A DNA stretch of 64,000 bases. Origin: Shouchella hunanensis. Lineage in GTDB: Bacteria; Bacillota; Bacilli; Bacillales; Bacillaceae_D. The notes under the pieces were generated by a model. That model ran no database searches, was not told where the DNA came from, and saw only the letters and a list, made by a program, of their open reading frames with translations. How positions within the stretch are numbered: the stretch's first letter is position 1; the number at the start of each line of letters is the position of its first letter. Where the stretch lies: positions 2,902,001 through 2,966,000 of the forward strand of contig NZ_CP117834.1 of assembly GCF_028735875.1 (NCBI RefSeq), written 5' to 3'. A program made the position numbers and the translations under genes. This document shows positions 24,800 to 32,479 of the stretch, one piece after another.

Positions 24800-25306
24800 C
24801 TACAGTAACTCAACCTTAAACGTTCCACCATGTACGTGTGTAAACATTGTACCTGCTGCTTCTAATAGCTGGTTGTAGTTATGAGTAGTAGACGCATGGG
24901 AAAAGAAGAAGCACTGTAAAGCATGAACAGTCATTTCGCTTGTATGTGTCTTTTGATTCGTGTGAAAGGGTGAAGCTATTTCTTTTGATTGATCGTAAAG
25001 GGCGTTCCCTTTTTTATGAAGGGGCGGGTAAAGCAACTCTGTATCGTGTAACGTAATGGGTAATTGATATTCCAGCATGAAAAAGTGAGTTAAATCAATT
25101 CCCGAATGAACGGGTATTAAATAGTCTTCATTTTTTATGGATTGTAAAATCCGACCGTGATGCGTTCTCGTTTCTTCTTGAGGTGAGTCAACTTGGTCAA
25201 GTAAGTCAAAATGTAATAACTCTTGATGGAATTGCAGTCGTCCCTTTAGCATAGTGGATGAATCGCTAATATGAATATTTGTGTAGTGGATAACGCCTAT
25301 TTTCAT
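24800..25306 (-). CDS. Hypothetical His-rich protein
   Basis: The protein has 168 residues, not recognised. Strong GGAGG site before ATG supports translation. It contains many His (14 or more), Thr and aromatic residues, with no signal peptide, membrane helix or known motif; HYTNIHISDSSTM and FTHVHGGTFKVELL border a region of mixed helices. The gene ends seven bases before the sigma-B -35 box of dps. A metal-binding role could be guessed from the His content but the spacing shows no familiar site. Confidence 0.6.
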   Translation of the reverse strand: MKIGVIHYTNIHISDSSTMLKGRLQFHQELLHFDLLDQVDSPQEETRTHHGRILQSIKNEDYLIPVHSGIDLTHFFMLEYQLPITLHDTELLYPPLHKKGNALYDQSKEIASPFHTNQKTHTSEMTVHALQCFFFSHASTTHNYNQLLEAAGTMFTHVHGGTFKVELL

Positions 25307-25397
25307 GATTGTTCCTCCGCCTTAAGCATTTTACTTTCTTATTATGTTTCTGTATGCTAGAAGAAATCAACTGTTTCGTATAAAAAGGAAGAATACA

Positions 25398-26540
25398 ATG
25401 GATTATGAACGACTAAAGCAAAAATTAGTAGTGTACAGTCAATCAATAGGTGTAGATAAGCTAAGGATCACAACCGCCGATCCTTTTTTGTCTTTAAAAG
25501 ACCGGTTAATACAACAGCAAGAACGGGGCTATGCGTCAGGATTTGAACATCCAATTCTTGACGAAAGAGTCGATCCATCTTTAAGTTTAAAAGAAGTTCG
25601 CACCATAATTTCGATTGCGGTTGCCTATCCGTCAAAGCTCGCTAATGCCCCAAAAAGTGAGAAAGGAAGCAGACGTGGTTTTTTTTCTCGTTCATCTTGG
25701 GGAATCGATTATCATGATGTATTAAATGACCGTTTGAAAAAAATCGAACAATTTCTGTTTGTGGAATGTGGTACCGTTGAAACCGTTCGAATGGTTGACA
25801 CAGGTGCATTGTCAGACCGAGCAGTAGCGGAACGAGCAGGCATTGGCTGGAGTGCAAAAAATACGTTTATTATTACCCCAGAGCTTGGTAGCTACGTGTT
25901 TTTAGGAAATATTTTAACGACACTTCCATTCCCTCCAGATGAGCCAATAGAAGATTTATGCGGATCGTGTCAAAAATGTATTGATGCGTGTCCAACTGGT
26001 GCGCTTGTTGAGCCCGGTGTGTTAAACGCACAAGCCTGTCTTTCGTATCAAACGCAAACAAAAGGATTTATGCCAGAAGAGTATCGATCAAAAATTGGAA
26101 ATCATTTATATGGATGGGACACCTGTCAGCTTGTTTGCCCATATAATAAAAATAAGGATCATCATCAGCATGAAGAGATGAAACCAGACCCAGAGAAAGT
26201 GAAGCCGTTACTGTTACCATTATTAACGATGAGCAACAAGACGTTTAAAGCCGAGTTCGGTCATATGGCGGGCTCTTGGCGTGGAAAAAAACCAATTCAG
26301 CGAAATGCGATTATTGCGCTTGCTCATTATAAGGAAGAATCCGCTCTTCCTACTTTGCTAGATCTGTTAATAAAGGATCCAAGACCAGTGATTCGTGGAA
26401 CATCTGCATGGGCAATCGGAAAAATTAGTAAAAGTGAAAAAGAGGAAAAAGCATTGGAAGATGCGAAAAAGAATGAGCAAGATGAGAACGTGCTAAATGA
26501 AATTGAAAAAGGTCTTTCCTTTATAAGAGAAAAGAAATAA
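25398..26540 (+). CDS. queG: Epoxyqueuosine reductase
   Basis: The protein has 380 residues; B. subtilis QueG (YhbA) is similar. ATG 25398 chosen with AAGGAAG upstream. It reduces epoxyqueuosine to queuosine in the wobble base of tRNA. Two 4Fe-4S clusters: CGSCQKCIDACPTGA and a second set beginning ACLSYQ with CQLVCPYNK. The cobalamin-binding N-terminal half includes VDTGALSDRAVAERAGIGW. The C-terminus is a HEAT-like repeat (PTLLDLLIKDPRPVIRGTSAWAIG in parts). It needs cobalamin, in contrast to metE, which is switched off by it. Confidence 0.95.
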   Translation: MDYERLKQKLVVYSQSIGVDKLRITTADPFLSLKDRLIQQQERGYASGFEHPILDERVDPSLSLKEVRTIISIAVAYPSKLANAPKSEKGSRRGFFSRSSWGIDYHDVLNDRLKKIEQFLFVECGTVETVRMVDTGALSDRAVAERAGIGWSAKNTFIITPELGSYVFLGNILTTLPFPPDEPIEDLCGSCQKCIDACPTGALVEPGVLNAQACLSYQTQTKGFMPEEYRSKIGNHLYGWDTCQLVCPYNKNKDHHQHEEMKPDPEKVKPLLLPLLTMSNKTFKAEFGHMAGSWRGKKPIQRNAIIALAHYKEESALPTLLDLLIKDPRPVIRGTSAWAIGKISKSEKEEKALEDAKKNEQDENVLNEIEKGLSFIREKK

Positions 26541-26560
26541 AAAAGAAAGGCAGGAGTGAC

Positions 26561-27085
26561 ATGCGCGTTATAACAAGATTTTATGTGAAAGAGCTAGATA
26601 CAGCTATTGGACGAATGGCTGTTGTCACGAGTGATAAAGGGTTAGCTCATGTAACATTTGGAGCAGTGAATAAAGTCAATTTAACGGCTCGGTTGATGAG
26701 ATTTGGGCTAAAGCCAGAGTGGTATGATTTGAAAGAGGATGAATCACTTCTTGTGTGTGATCAGTTAACTGAGTATTTGAATGGAGAGCGACAAGATTTT
26801 GATGTGCCGATTGATTTAATAGGTACACCTTTTCAGAAAAAAGTGTGGTCAGCTTTGCGTACAATTGGATACGGTGAAACAAAAAGTTATAAAGACATTG
26901 CGGAGATGATTGGTGCTCCAAAAGCAGTACGAGCGGTCGGTGGGGCAAACAATCAAAATCCCCTCCCCATTGTTATTCCTTGTCATCGCGTTATCGGCTC
27001 AAATGGAGCAATGGTAGGGTACGGCGGAGGGTTGCCGACGAAAGAACGGTTGCTTGCCTTAGAATCAAAAATGAAGATCTCATAG
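26561..27085 (+). CDS. ogt: Methylated-DNA-protein cysteine methyltransferase
   Basis: The protein has 174 residues. It repairs O6-methylguanine by a suicidal transfer to cysteine. The active-site loop PIVIPCHRVIG is intact, preceded by the helix-turn-helix GETKSYKDIAEMIGAPKAVRAVGGA. No Ada-type N-terminal regulatory domain. AGGCAGGAG precedes ATG. It starts 20 bases after queG, so they are probably co-transcribed. Confidence 0.93.
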   Translation: MRVITRFYVKELDTAIGRMAVVTSDKGLAHVTFGAVNKVNLTARLMRFGLKPEWYDLKEDESLLVCDQLTEYLNGERQDFDVPIDLIGTPFQKKVWSALRTIGYGETKSYKDIAEMIGAPKAVRAVGGANNQNPLPIVIPCHRVIGSNGAMVGYGGGLPTKERLLALESKMKIS

Positions 27086-27088
27086 AAA

Positions 27089-27122
27089 AAACATGGCAGT
27101 TACGCACACTGCCATGTTTTTT
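27089..27122. terminator. Bidirectional terminator
   Basis: AAACATGGCAGT (27089-27100) pairs with ACTGCCATGTTT (27108-27119), with T runs on both strands. The 3' arm overlaps the end of the convergent GNAT gene. Confidence 0.88.
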
Positions 27123-27564
27123 TTGACATGTTCAATGCTTTTTTAAATACATATAAGGAAGAGTGGTTGTTAAAGGATACTTTCTGATAGCCTTGTTTGC
27201 AGTAAAAAGGAATATTCACTTCTCTCGTTTCGCAAGTGAGTTCGAGGCATTGGCGATGCAACGCTTCTTTCTCAACGCTTTTAAGTAAAAGTTTACTAAT
27301 TCCTTGCCCTTGATAGGACGGATCAACGCTTAATCGAAAAAAAGAGCACGTTTTTTCATCATGTCGAAAAAAAACACAGCCAACGATGCGATTCTCTTTC
27401 ATGCAGACAAACGCTTCTTCTTTTTGAGACAGCCGTAAAGCAATGGAAAGTCTTGTTTCATGAAGGGCAGATGCGGTGACCGGGTCATGCTTATATATTT
27501 GAAAAGACGATCGAATTAATTGGTGAATGGCTTGGCAGTCAGTCATTACAGCTTTACGTATCAA
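27100..27564 (-). CDS. GNAT-family N-acetyltransferase
   Basis: The protein has 154 residues. Acetyl-CoA-binding motif A is RLSVDPSYQGQGISKLLLKSVEKEAL, with the loop QGQGIS. N-terminal MIRKAVMTDCQAIHQLI is standard for the fold. No clue to the acetyl acceptor. Convergent with ogt. Confidence 0.85.
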   Translation of the reverse strand: MIRKAVMTDCQAIHQLIRSSFQIYKHDPVTASALHETRLSIALRLSQKEEAFVCMKENRIVGCVFFRHDEKTCSFFRLSVDPSYQGQGISKLLLKSVEKEALHRQCLELTCETREVNIPFYCKQGYQKVSFNNHSSLYVFKKALNMSKKTWQCA

Positions 27565-27654
27565 TGTCGCTCGCTCCGTTTCACTCTAAGATAATCATAA
27601 TTATACATCCTTATAAATTTTTATTCAATTAATTTTTGAAAGGAATTAACCGTT

Positions 27655-28545
27655 ATGAAAAAAAAATTAGTGAAACTTTTGCATGACAATGTCAAACAAT
27701 TAAATCAAGCCTTTTTAAATGGACATCAAGCGAGTTGCTTAGATGAAAAAGAACAAGCTGCATTTGAAAAAGACGCCCTTGAAATGAGTGAACGAGGTGC
27801 AAAAGTAGTTAGCGCAAAAATAAGTGGAGATATTATGAATGTAATGGCCTATGAACAGCAAACGCAGGTTGAGTATATAACGGTTATAGACCGGCTCTTA
27901 AAACAAGGAACTATGATGTTTATGGAAGAGCGAACAATGCGAAGACGAGCACGATTTGAAGGATCTAAACTAGTATCCGATGAAGCTGTACCGGTGCATT
28001 CTTTGTCACTACAGGAACGCGGAGAGAAGTGTTCGGGCCAAATTTATCGTGAAGACAGTTCGACGTATAATCGACGGAACGCTGTCCGTTATGCAGAGCA
28101 ATGGTGGAACGATTATAATCCAGCATTTGTTCGATTTGAGGATAATTGTACAAATTTTGTGTCTCAGTGTCTTTATGCTGGTGGCGCATCAATGACGAGT
28201 AAGGCAAGTAAACAAAGAGGGTGGTGGTATACAAATGAACAGACGATGAGCTTAAGCTGGTCGGTTGCCCATTCATTTAGATGGTATTTAAGTGGAGCGA
28301 CAAGTCATTTACGAGGAGAAGAAAAGAAATCGGCGCATGAACTTATTCCAGGTGACGTGATTTGCTACGATTTTAACGGAAATGGTACTTGGAATCATTG
28401 TGCGATCGTTGTTGCAAAAGATATAAACAATGAACCTTTAGTAAATGCGCAAACAGTTAATAGTCGTTATCGATTTTGGACTTATCAAAATTCTCCGGCT
28501 TACACGGACCAAATTCAATATAAATTTTTTCATATCTCCACTTAA
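27655..28545 (+). CDS. yhbB: Putative amidase (Amidase_6), YhbB-like
   Basis: The protein has 296 residues. The C-terminal half is an NlpC/P60-type amidase domain: YNRRNAVRYAEQWW, DNCTNFVSQCLYAGG with the catalytic Cys, and a His in GTWNHCAIVV. The N-terminal 130 residues are helical without a signal peptide, so any cell-wall target would need lysis or another export path. B. subtilis YhbB sits between queG (yhbA) and trmL (cspR) just as here, which supports the symbol. AAAGGA precedes ATG 27655. Own terminator. Confidence 0.75.
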   Translation: MKKKLVKLLHDNVKQLNQAFLNGHQASCLDEKEQAAFEKDALEMSERGAKVVSAKISGDIMNVMAYEQQTQVEYITVIDRLLKQGTMMFMEERTMRRRARFEGSKLVSDEAVPVHSLSLQERGEKCSGQIYREDSSTYNRRNAVRYAEQWWNDYNPAFVRFEDNCTNFVSQCLYAGGASMTSKASKQRGWWYTNEQTMSLSWSVAHSFRWYLSGATSHLRGEEKKSAHELIPGDVICYDFNGNGTWNHCAIVVAKDINNEPLVNAQTVNSRYRFWTYQNSPAYTDQIQYKFFHIST

Positions 28546-28575
28546 GCAGAAACCGATTCTTTCTGCTTTTTTTCT
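28545..28575 (+). terminator. Terminator after yhbB
   Basis: AGCAGAAA (28545-28552, starting in the stop codon) pairs with TTTCTGCT (28560-28567), then a T-rich run. Confidence 0.85.
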
Positions 28576-28579
28576 ATGT

Positions 28580-28608
28580 TTGTCATAGTAGGATTTCCTG
28601 TGTAATAT
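28580..28608 (+). promoter_or_regulatory. Promoter of small membrane peptide and trmL
   Basis: TTGTCA (28580-28585), 17-base spacer, TAATAT (28603-28608). Confidence 0.6.
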
Positions 28609-28645
28609 AGAGGAGACGCAGAGAATCATATAAGGGTGAGAACAA

Positions 28646-28801
28646 ATGAATGACAAAAAGTATGCTCAAGCTTTGTGGATCGTCGCTTTAGTTCTTGCAT
28701 TCGCAGCAGTATTCATTCATGAAAATTGCGTATTACTGCTAGGGATTGTAGTATGTGTCGTCTGTTCTACATTTTTTTATGTGAAAAGCAAAAATAAATA
28801 G
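28646..28801 (+). CDS. 51-residue membrane peptide
   Basis: ATG 28646 follows AAGGGTGAG by 6 bases. The product starts MNDKKYAQALWIVALVLAF, has two hydrophobic helices separated by HENC, and ends FYVKSKNK with a positive cytosolic tail. It contains three or four Cys in the membrane part. The gene lies behind a good promoter and 12 bases ahead of trmL, so it is the first gene of a two-gene unit. No family recognised. Codon use and start signals support a true gene. Confidence 0.65.
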   Translation: MNDKKYAQALWIVALVLAFAAVFIHENCVLLLGIVVCVVCSTFFYVKSKNK

Positions 28802-28813
28802 AGGTGCACGAAA

Positions 28814-29287
28814 ATGGGATTGCATATTGTACTATACCAACCAGAAATACCAGCTAACACAGGAAACATTGCTCGCACATGTGCAGGCACAAATACAACA
28901 CTACATTTAATTCGCCCCCTTGGATTTTCAACAGATGATAAAATGTTGAAGCGGGCAGGTTGCGACTATTGGCCGAACGTAACGATTTATTATTATGATT
29001 CAGTTGATGAATTGTTTCAAAAGTATGATCAAGGAGAGTTTTTCTTTATCGAAACAATAGGGACACGAAATTATAGTGACTTTGATTACACCAATAGAGA
29101 AGAAGAGTACTTTTTTGTGTTCGGTAAGGAAACAACAGGGTTACCACAAGAGCTTGTGGAGAAGCGACAAGAACGCTGTTTTCGCATTCCACAAACAGAT
29201 GTGATTCGTTCTCTTAATTTGTCTAATACGGCAGCCATTGTTATTTATGAAGCACTTAGGCAGCAAGGATTTCCAGCATTAACGTAA
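28814..29287 (+). CDS. trmL: tRNA (cytidine/uridine-34-2'-O)-methyltransferase
   Basis: The protein has 157 residues, normal for TrmL (CspR in B. subtilis). It methylates the wobble ribose of leucine tRNAs. SPOUT knot motifs: YQPEIPANTGNIARTC, FVFGKETTGLP and IPQTDVIRSLNLSNTAAIVIYEALRQ. GAGGTGC precedes ATG. Neighbour of queG and yhbB as in B. subtilis; two wobble-base modification enzymes thus lie within 3 kb. Confidence 0.95.
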   Translation: MGLHIVLYQPEIPANTGNIARTCAGTNTTLHLIRPLGFSTDDKMLKRAGCDYWPNVTIYYYDSVDELFQKYDQGEFFFIETIGTRNYSDFDYTNREEEYFFVFGKETTGLPQELVEKRQERCFRIPQTDVIRSLNLSNTAAIVIYEALRQQGFPALT

Positions 29288-29296
29288 ATACGCTTA

Positions 29297-29851
29297 TTAC
29301 AGCGGTAAGCTAGCAATAAACGTATTGTATAAGCGAAATAGAACAAAAATAATCGTGAATAAGAAGGTTGACCAAAAGAATAGTTGGAGAAAAATAAAGC
29401 CAATTAAACCTGGGATGGTCAAGGATTCGGCGATTCGGTAAACAATGAATAAAATGTAAGCGAAGGACGACGCTACAAAAAGTAGTAGTAACACGATCAC
29501 AAACGGATTTAGGACAAGTGCAGCGATACTACCTGCAAAGTAAATCCACTGACCGCCTTGTGTCTTCGTCCAAAGGTCGTCGTCTTCCTGCTTTGAAAAA
29601 AATAGAAGAGCAAGGGATGTAACCGTGTCGGCTATTAATTTTAAAGCGGCAAAGATCATGAAAAACACTAGTAATAAAACAATTATAAGTCCAATACGAA
29701 CTTCATTTATGGAAAGAATATCTGCCATTCCAGTTAAAATGCCATTTCGTTCTAACCAATCTAATGCAAAACGTTGACCATATAGAGCAAATGATAAGCT
29801 GAAGAAAAAAATACTGATTAATGGTAAATGTCCAGTTAAATATCGATTCAT
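29297..29851 (-). CDS. Membrane protein, DUF5366/YufK-like
   Basis: The protein has 184 residues and five hydrophobic helices. The size and pattern, with a short N-terminus and the cytosolic FFSKQEDDDLWTKTQGGQW loop, resemble B. subtilis YufK (DUF5366); this is a tentative match. Function unknown. Convergent with trmL, separated by nine bases only. Confidence 0.55.
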   Translation of the reverse strand: MNRYLTGHLPLISIFFFSLSFALYGQRFALDWLERNGILTGMADILSINEVRIGLIIVLLLVFFMIFAALKLIADTVTSLALLFFSKQEDDDLWTKTQGGQWIYFAGSIAALVLNPFVIVLLLLFVASSFAYILFIVYRIAESLTIPGLIGFIFLQLFFWSTFLFTIIFVLFRLYNTFIASLPL

Positions 29852-29886
29852 GATAATCTCCTATAGTTGGAAGTCATAGCTAGTAG

Positions 29887-29927
29887 AAGCGCTTGTCTCA
29901 TGAACGTAAAGACAAGCGCTTTTTTTT
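29887..29927 (+). terminator. Terminator-shaped hairpin, plus orientation
   Basis: AAGCGCTTGTC (29887-29897) pairs with GACAAGCGCTT (29911-29921), with eight T after it on the plus strand. Both flanking genes read minus, so the usual U tail points the wrong way. Confidence 0.7.
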
Positions 29928-30243
29928 ATTCACCTTGGAAATGGTGAATCAGTTCATAAGTATGGAGTTCATTCGCATTGGCAGCAGGCTTTTGCTCTTT
30001 TGATGCCGCGTTGCTTTTATGAGCATTTGCAAACGATTCACTTGAAAGCCAGTTCTGATAGTCTTCTTTTGAAGCCCACTTTGTAAAGACAATTTCTTTC
30101 TTATGATCTTGTTCGTTTGATAAGAACATAAATTCTAAACAGCCCTTTACGTTAGCCATATTTGTAGAAGCTTTGCCGAATCGTTCGTGAAGCATTTTCT
30201 TTTTTTCTGGGCTAACGTGCAACTCGTTCATGACAATATACAT
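29926..30243 (-). CDS. IsdG/HmoA-type heme-degrading monooxygenase
   Basis: The protein has 105 residues. The fold is the antibiotic-biosynthesis-monooxygenase (ABM) dimer. Candidate catalytic triad of IsdG enzymes is present: Asn6-7 region (VMNELHVS), Trp in FTKWASKEDYQNWL and His in FANAHKSN. These enzymes open heme to release iron. B. subtilis has HmoA and HmoB; length fits HmoA. AAAGGAG precedes the start. No Fur box was evident. The hairpin of 29887-29921 starts right after the stop. Confidence 0.8.
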   Translation of the reverse strand: MYIVMNELHVSPEKKKMLHERFGKASTNMANVKGCLEFMFLSNEQDHKKEIVFTKWASKEDYQNWLSSESFANAHKSNAASKEQKPAANANELHTYELIHHFQGE

Positions 30244-30319
30244 AATTGGTCAACTCCTTTTTTAGCATGATTTCGTGTTTTTTGTAAGAGAATGGCTTTT
30301 CATTCTGAATGAACTTGGC

Positions 30320-30325
30320 TATAAT
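30320..30325 (+). promoter_or_regulatory. -10 box of the 29-codon gene
   Basis: TATAAT at 30320-30325. The -35 is weak (TTTTCA, 30297-30302, 17-base spacer). Confidence 0.45.
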
Positions 30326-30365
30326 AAAAGAGAGCGTTTACGCCCCTTGCAAGGAGGATCATTTT

Positions 30366-30455
30366 ATGAGAACGTTTTTAATGATGAGCGTCTGCGTCGT
30401 TTTTCTAATCGCCATTTTTTCTGGAGGTTATGAGGAAAACCCTCATAAACGATAA
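30366..30455 (+). CDS. 29-residue single-helix membrane peptide
   Basis: A complete miniature transcription unit. AAGGAGG at 30350-30356 lies 9 bases before ATG 30366; the peptide reads MRTFLMMSVCVVFLIAIFSGG followed by YEENPHKR in total, one hydrophobic helix and a charged end. A strong terminator follows after eight bases. Both flanking genes are on the other strand. Possible roles are a membrane regulator or toxin-like peptide; none is demonstrated. Confidence 0.55.
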   Translation: MRTFLMMSVCVVFLIAIFSGGYEENPHKR

Positions 30456-30463
30456 GACGAAGG

Positions 30464-30487
30464 AAACCGGGTAACCGGTTTTTTTTG
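30464..30487 (+). terminator. Terminator of the 29-codon gene
   Basis: AAACCGG, loop GTAA, CCGGTTT, then eight T in all. Confidence 0.88.
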
Positions 30488-30490
30488 ATT

Positions 30491-32329
30491 TTACCGGACA
30501 GCTGCTTCCCATATATTCATAGCAGGTCGGTTCGGTGATAATTCCTCAACGTATCCAGTGTCTCGTCCTACCCAAACCGTTGCCGTATAGCGATCTGTCA
30601 TACCTGAAAATGTAAGGTCGCGATAGTCATTTGTCGTCCCAGTTTTCCCACCAATGTAACCATTTGTAGAAAGACGAATCTCTCGTCCAGTACCTGATTG
30701 CACAACCTCACTCATCAATGTGCGAATTTTATCATTCGTTTCCTTACTCCACACCTGCTTTTCTTCTTGATCCGGCCATTGATACAGAAGTTGCAGATGT
30801 TCATCATACACACCTGTAATGGCTCTTGCTGGAGTGAATAGACCATCATGAGCAAAGGTCTGATAGGCCTGCACCATTTCGTAAACAGACACATCAAGGG
30901 TACCTAACGCTAAGGAGATGTCTCGAGGCTCGTCATGCATTTTCTTGAAATGAAATGGCTCAAGATAAGCAATGGCTTCTTCAATGCCAACTGTATCGAG
31001 TAACTGTTGAGCAGGTATGTTATATGAGTGTTTAAATGCTTCTCGCAGTGTGACACTACCTGGCAGTACATCATTATAATTGGCGACACAACCAAGTGTG
31101 CGCTTGTCTCTTTCTTCTTGAGTGCAAGTCTCGCTTGGGTTGGCGTTCACGACTTGATCAATCGATGTCCCTGTTTCTTCAAAATAAGGAGCAAAATCAA
31201 TAAGCGGCTTAAAAGCAGAGCCATGAGGTCGAAAAGAGTTAACTGCAAGCATGAAATTTCCACTTTCATATTCACGTCCGTGACTAATAGCGACAATTCT
31301 TCGATCATCGTTTCGAACAACAATACTGGCGCCTTCTACATCAGCAGGAAGTTCATGATAGAAGCTTTCTTTGAGTGCATGCTGTCGACTTGGCTCTAGT
31401 GCCGTTTCAATTCGAATTCCTTTTTTAAAAAGTTCATTCAATCGTTCCTGTGCCGCTTCTTCATCATAACCCTCTGTAGCCTGAATTAATTCTAAAAATT
31501 CATGTTTAACGAAATCCGTATAATCTGGATATAAGTTTCGTAAAGAAGAACGATGAAGCTCAATCGTTTCAGAAATCGCATCACCAAATTCAACCTCGTT
31601 TATGTACCCTTCTTCTTTCATTTTCTGTAATACCCATTCTTTTCGCTTATTTGTATTTTCAATTGCAGTAAATGGATCATATACAGTCGGATTGTTAGGA
31701 ATGCTCGTTAGAAAAGCGACTTGGGCTAATGATAGCTGCTCAGCATGTTCACTAAAATAAAGCTGACTTGCAGCTTCGATCCCATATGCGTGGTTACCGA
31801 AGTAAATCGAGTTTAAATACAATTCTAATATCTCTTCTTTAGAGAAACGCTGCTCTAGTTCGTGTGCGTACAATAGTTCACTCACCTTGCGTTGATAGGT
31901 TTGAGAATGATCTAGAAAGATGTTGCGCACCATTTGTTGGGTAATAGTACTGGCCCCTTGATCAATCTCACCACTGCTTACATTTGTAATGAGTGCCCGT
32001 GCCATTCCAGACGCATCAAAGCCGAGATGTTGGAAAAAACGACGATCTTCAGTAGCGACGAATGCGTGAACAACCGTTTCAGGTACCTGCTCAAATGGTA
32101 AATAACTGCGGTTAATACCACCTTCAGAGGGAATCTCTGCAACAATCTGCCCATTGTCCGCATAAATCGTACTGTTTGAAGACAAATAGAGAATTTCCTC
32201 ATCAATATGAGAACCAACAACTTGACCAATGGTTTGAACATCACTTACTTCTGCAGAGGCAGATCGAAATAAGAATGCACTGCCAATTGCAAATAAACTA
32301 ATAAAAAACCAGCCAAAAAAAGTTTTCAT
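30491..32329 (-). CDS. Class A penicillin-binding protein
   Basis: About 612 residues. It is a bifunctional peptidoglycan synthase anchored by an N-terminal helix (FFGWFFISLFAIGSAFLF). The glycosyltransferase-51 domain shows EDRRFFQHLGFD and GASTITQQMVRN with KVSELLYAHELEQRFSKEEILELYLN. The transpeptidase has GSAFKPL (SxxK, preceded by HG where most have PG), SYN and GGKTGTTND. Length and tail resemble B. subtilis PbpD (PBP4). ATG 32329 chosen since AGAAAGTGAG lies about 7 bases upstream; GTG 32341 and ATG 32335 are alternatives. Confidence 0.9.
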   Translation of the reverse strand: MKTFFGWFFISLFAIGSAFLFRSASAEVSDVQTIGQVVGSHIDEEILYLSSNSTIYADNGQIVAEIPSEGGINRSYLPFEQVPETVVHAFVATEDRRFFQHLGFDASGMARALITNVSSGEIDQGASTITQQMVRNIFLDHSQTYQRKVSELLYAHELEQRFSKEEILELYLNSIYFGNHAYGIEAASQLYFSEHAEQLSLAQVAFLTSIPNNPTVYDPFTAIENTNKRKEWVLQKMKEEGYINEVEFGDAISETIELHRSSLRNLYPDYTDFVKHEFLELIQATEGYDEEAAQERLNELFKKGIRIETALEPSRQHALKESFYHELPADVEGASIVVRNDDRRIVAISHGREYESGNFMLAVNSFRPHGSAFKPLIDFAPYFEETGTSIDQVVNANPSETCTQEERDKRTLGCVANYNDVLPGSVTLREAFKHSYNIPAQQLLDTVGIEEAIAYLEPFHFKKMHDEPRDISLALGTLDVSVYEMVQAYQTFAHDGLFTPARAITGVYDEHLQLLYQWPDQEEKQVWSKETNDKIRTLMSEVVQSGTGREIRLSTNGYIGGKTGTTNDYRDLTFSGMTDRYTATVWVGRDTGYVEELSPNRPAMNIWEAAVR

Positions 32330-32412
32330 TGCCATACTCACTTTCTATCTAACGTATACGTTAGTATACCATTCTTTTTCTGGTGCGGACAGTCTACCTT
32401 TCAAGAAAAGAA

Positions 32413-32442
32413 GCATGTTCATGTGCGGTAACGCATATGGTT
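32413..32442 (+). promoter_or_regulatory. Sigma-E-like promoter of prkA
   Basis: GCATGTT (32413-32419), 14-base spacer, CATATGGTT (32434-32442). Compare the sigma-E consensus GHATATT and CATACANTT; six of seven and seven of nine bases match. B. subtilis prkA is expressed in sporulation. Confidence 0.55.
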
Positions 32443-32479
32443 AATTAATCTCGCTTACACGAGAATGGAGGTATACAAC

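Noticed and set aside
28545-30490. Possible mobile island around the very small genes
   Set aside because: No repeats, integrase, transposase or composition change; gene order follows B. subtilis.
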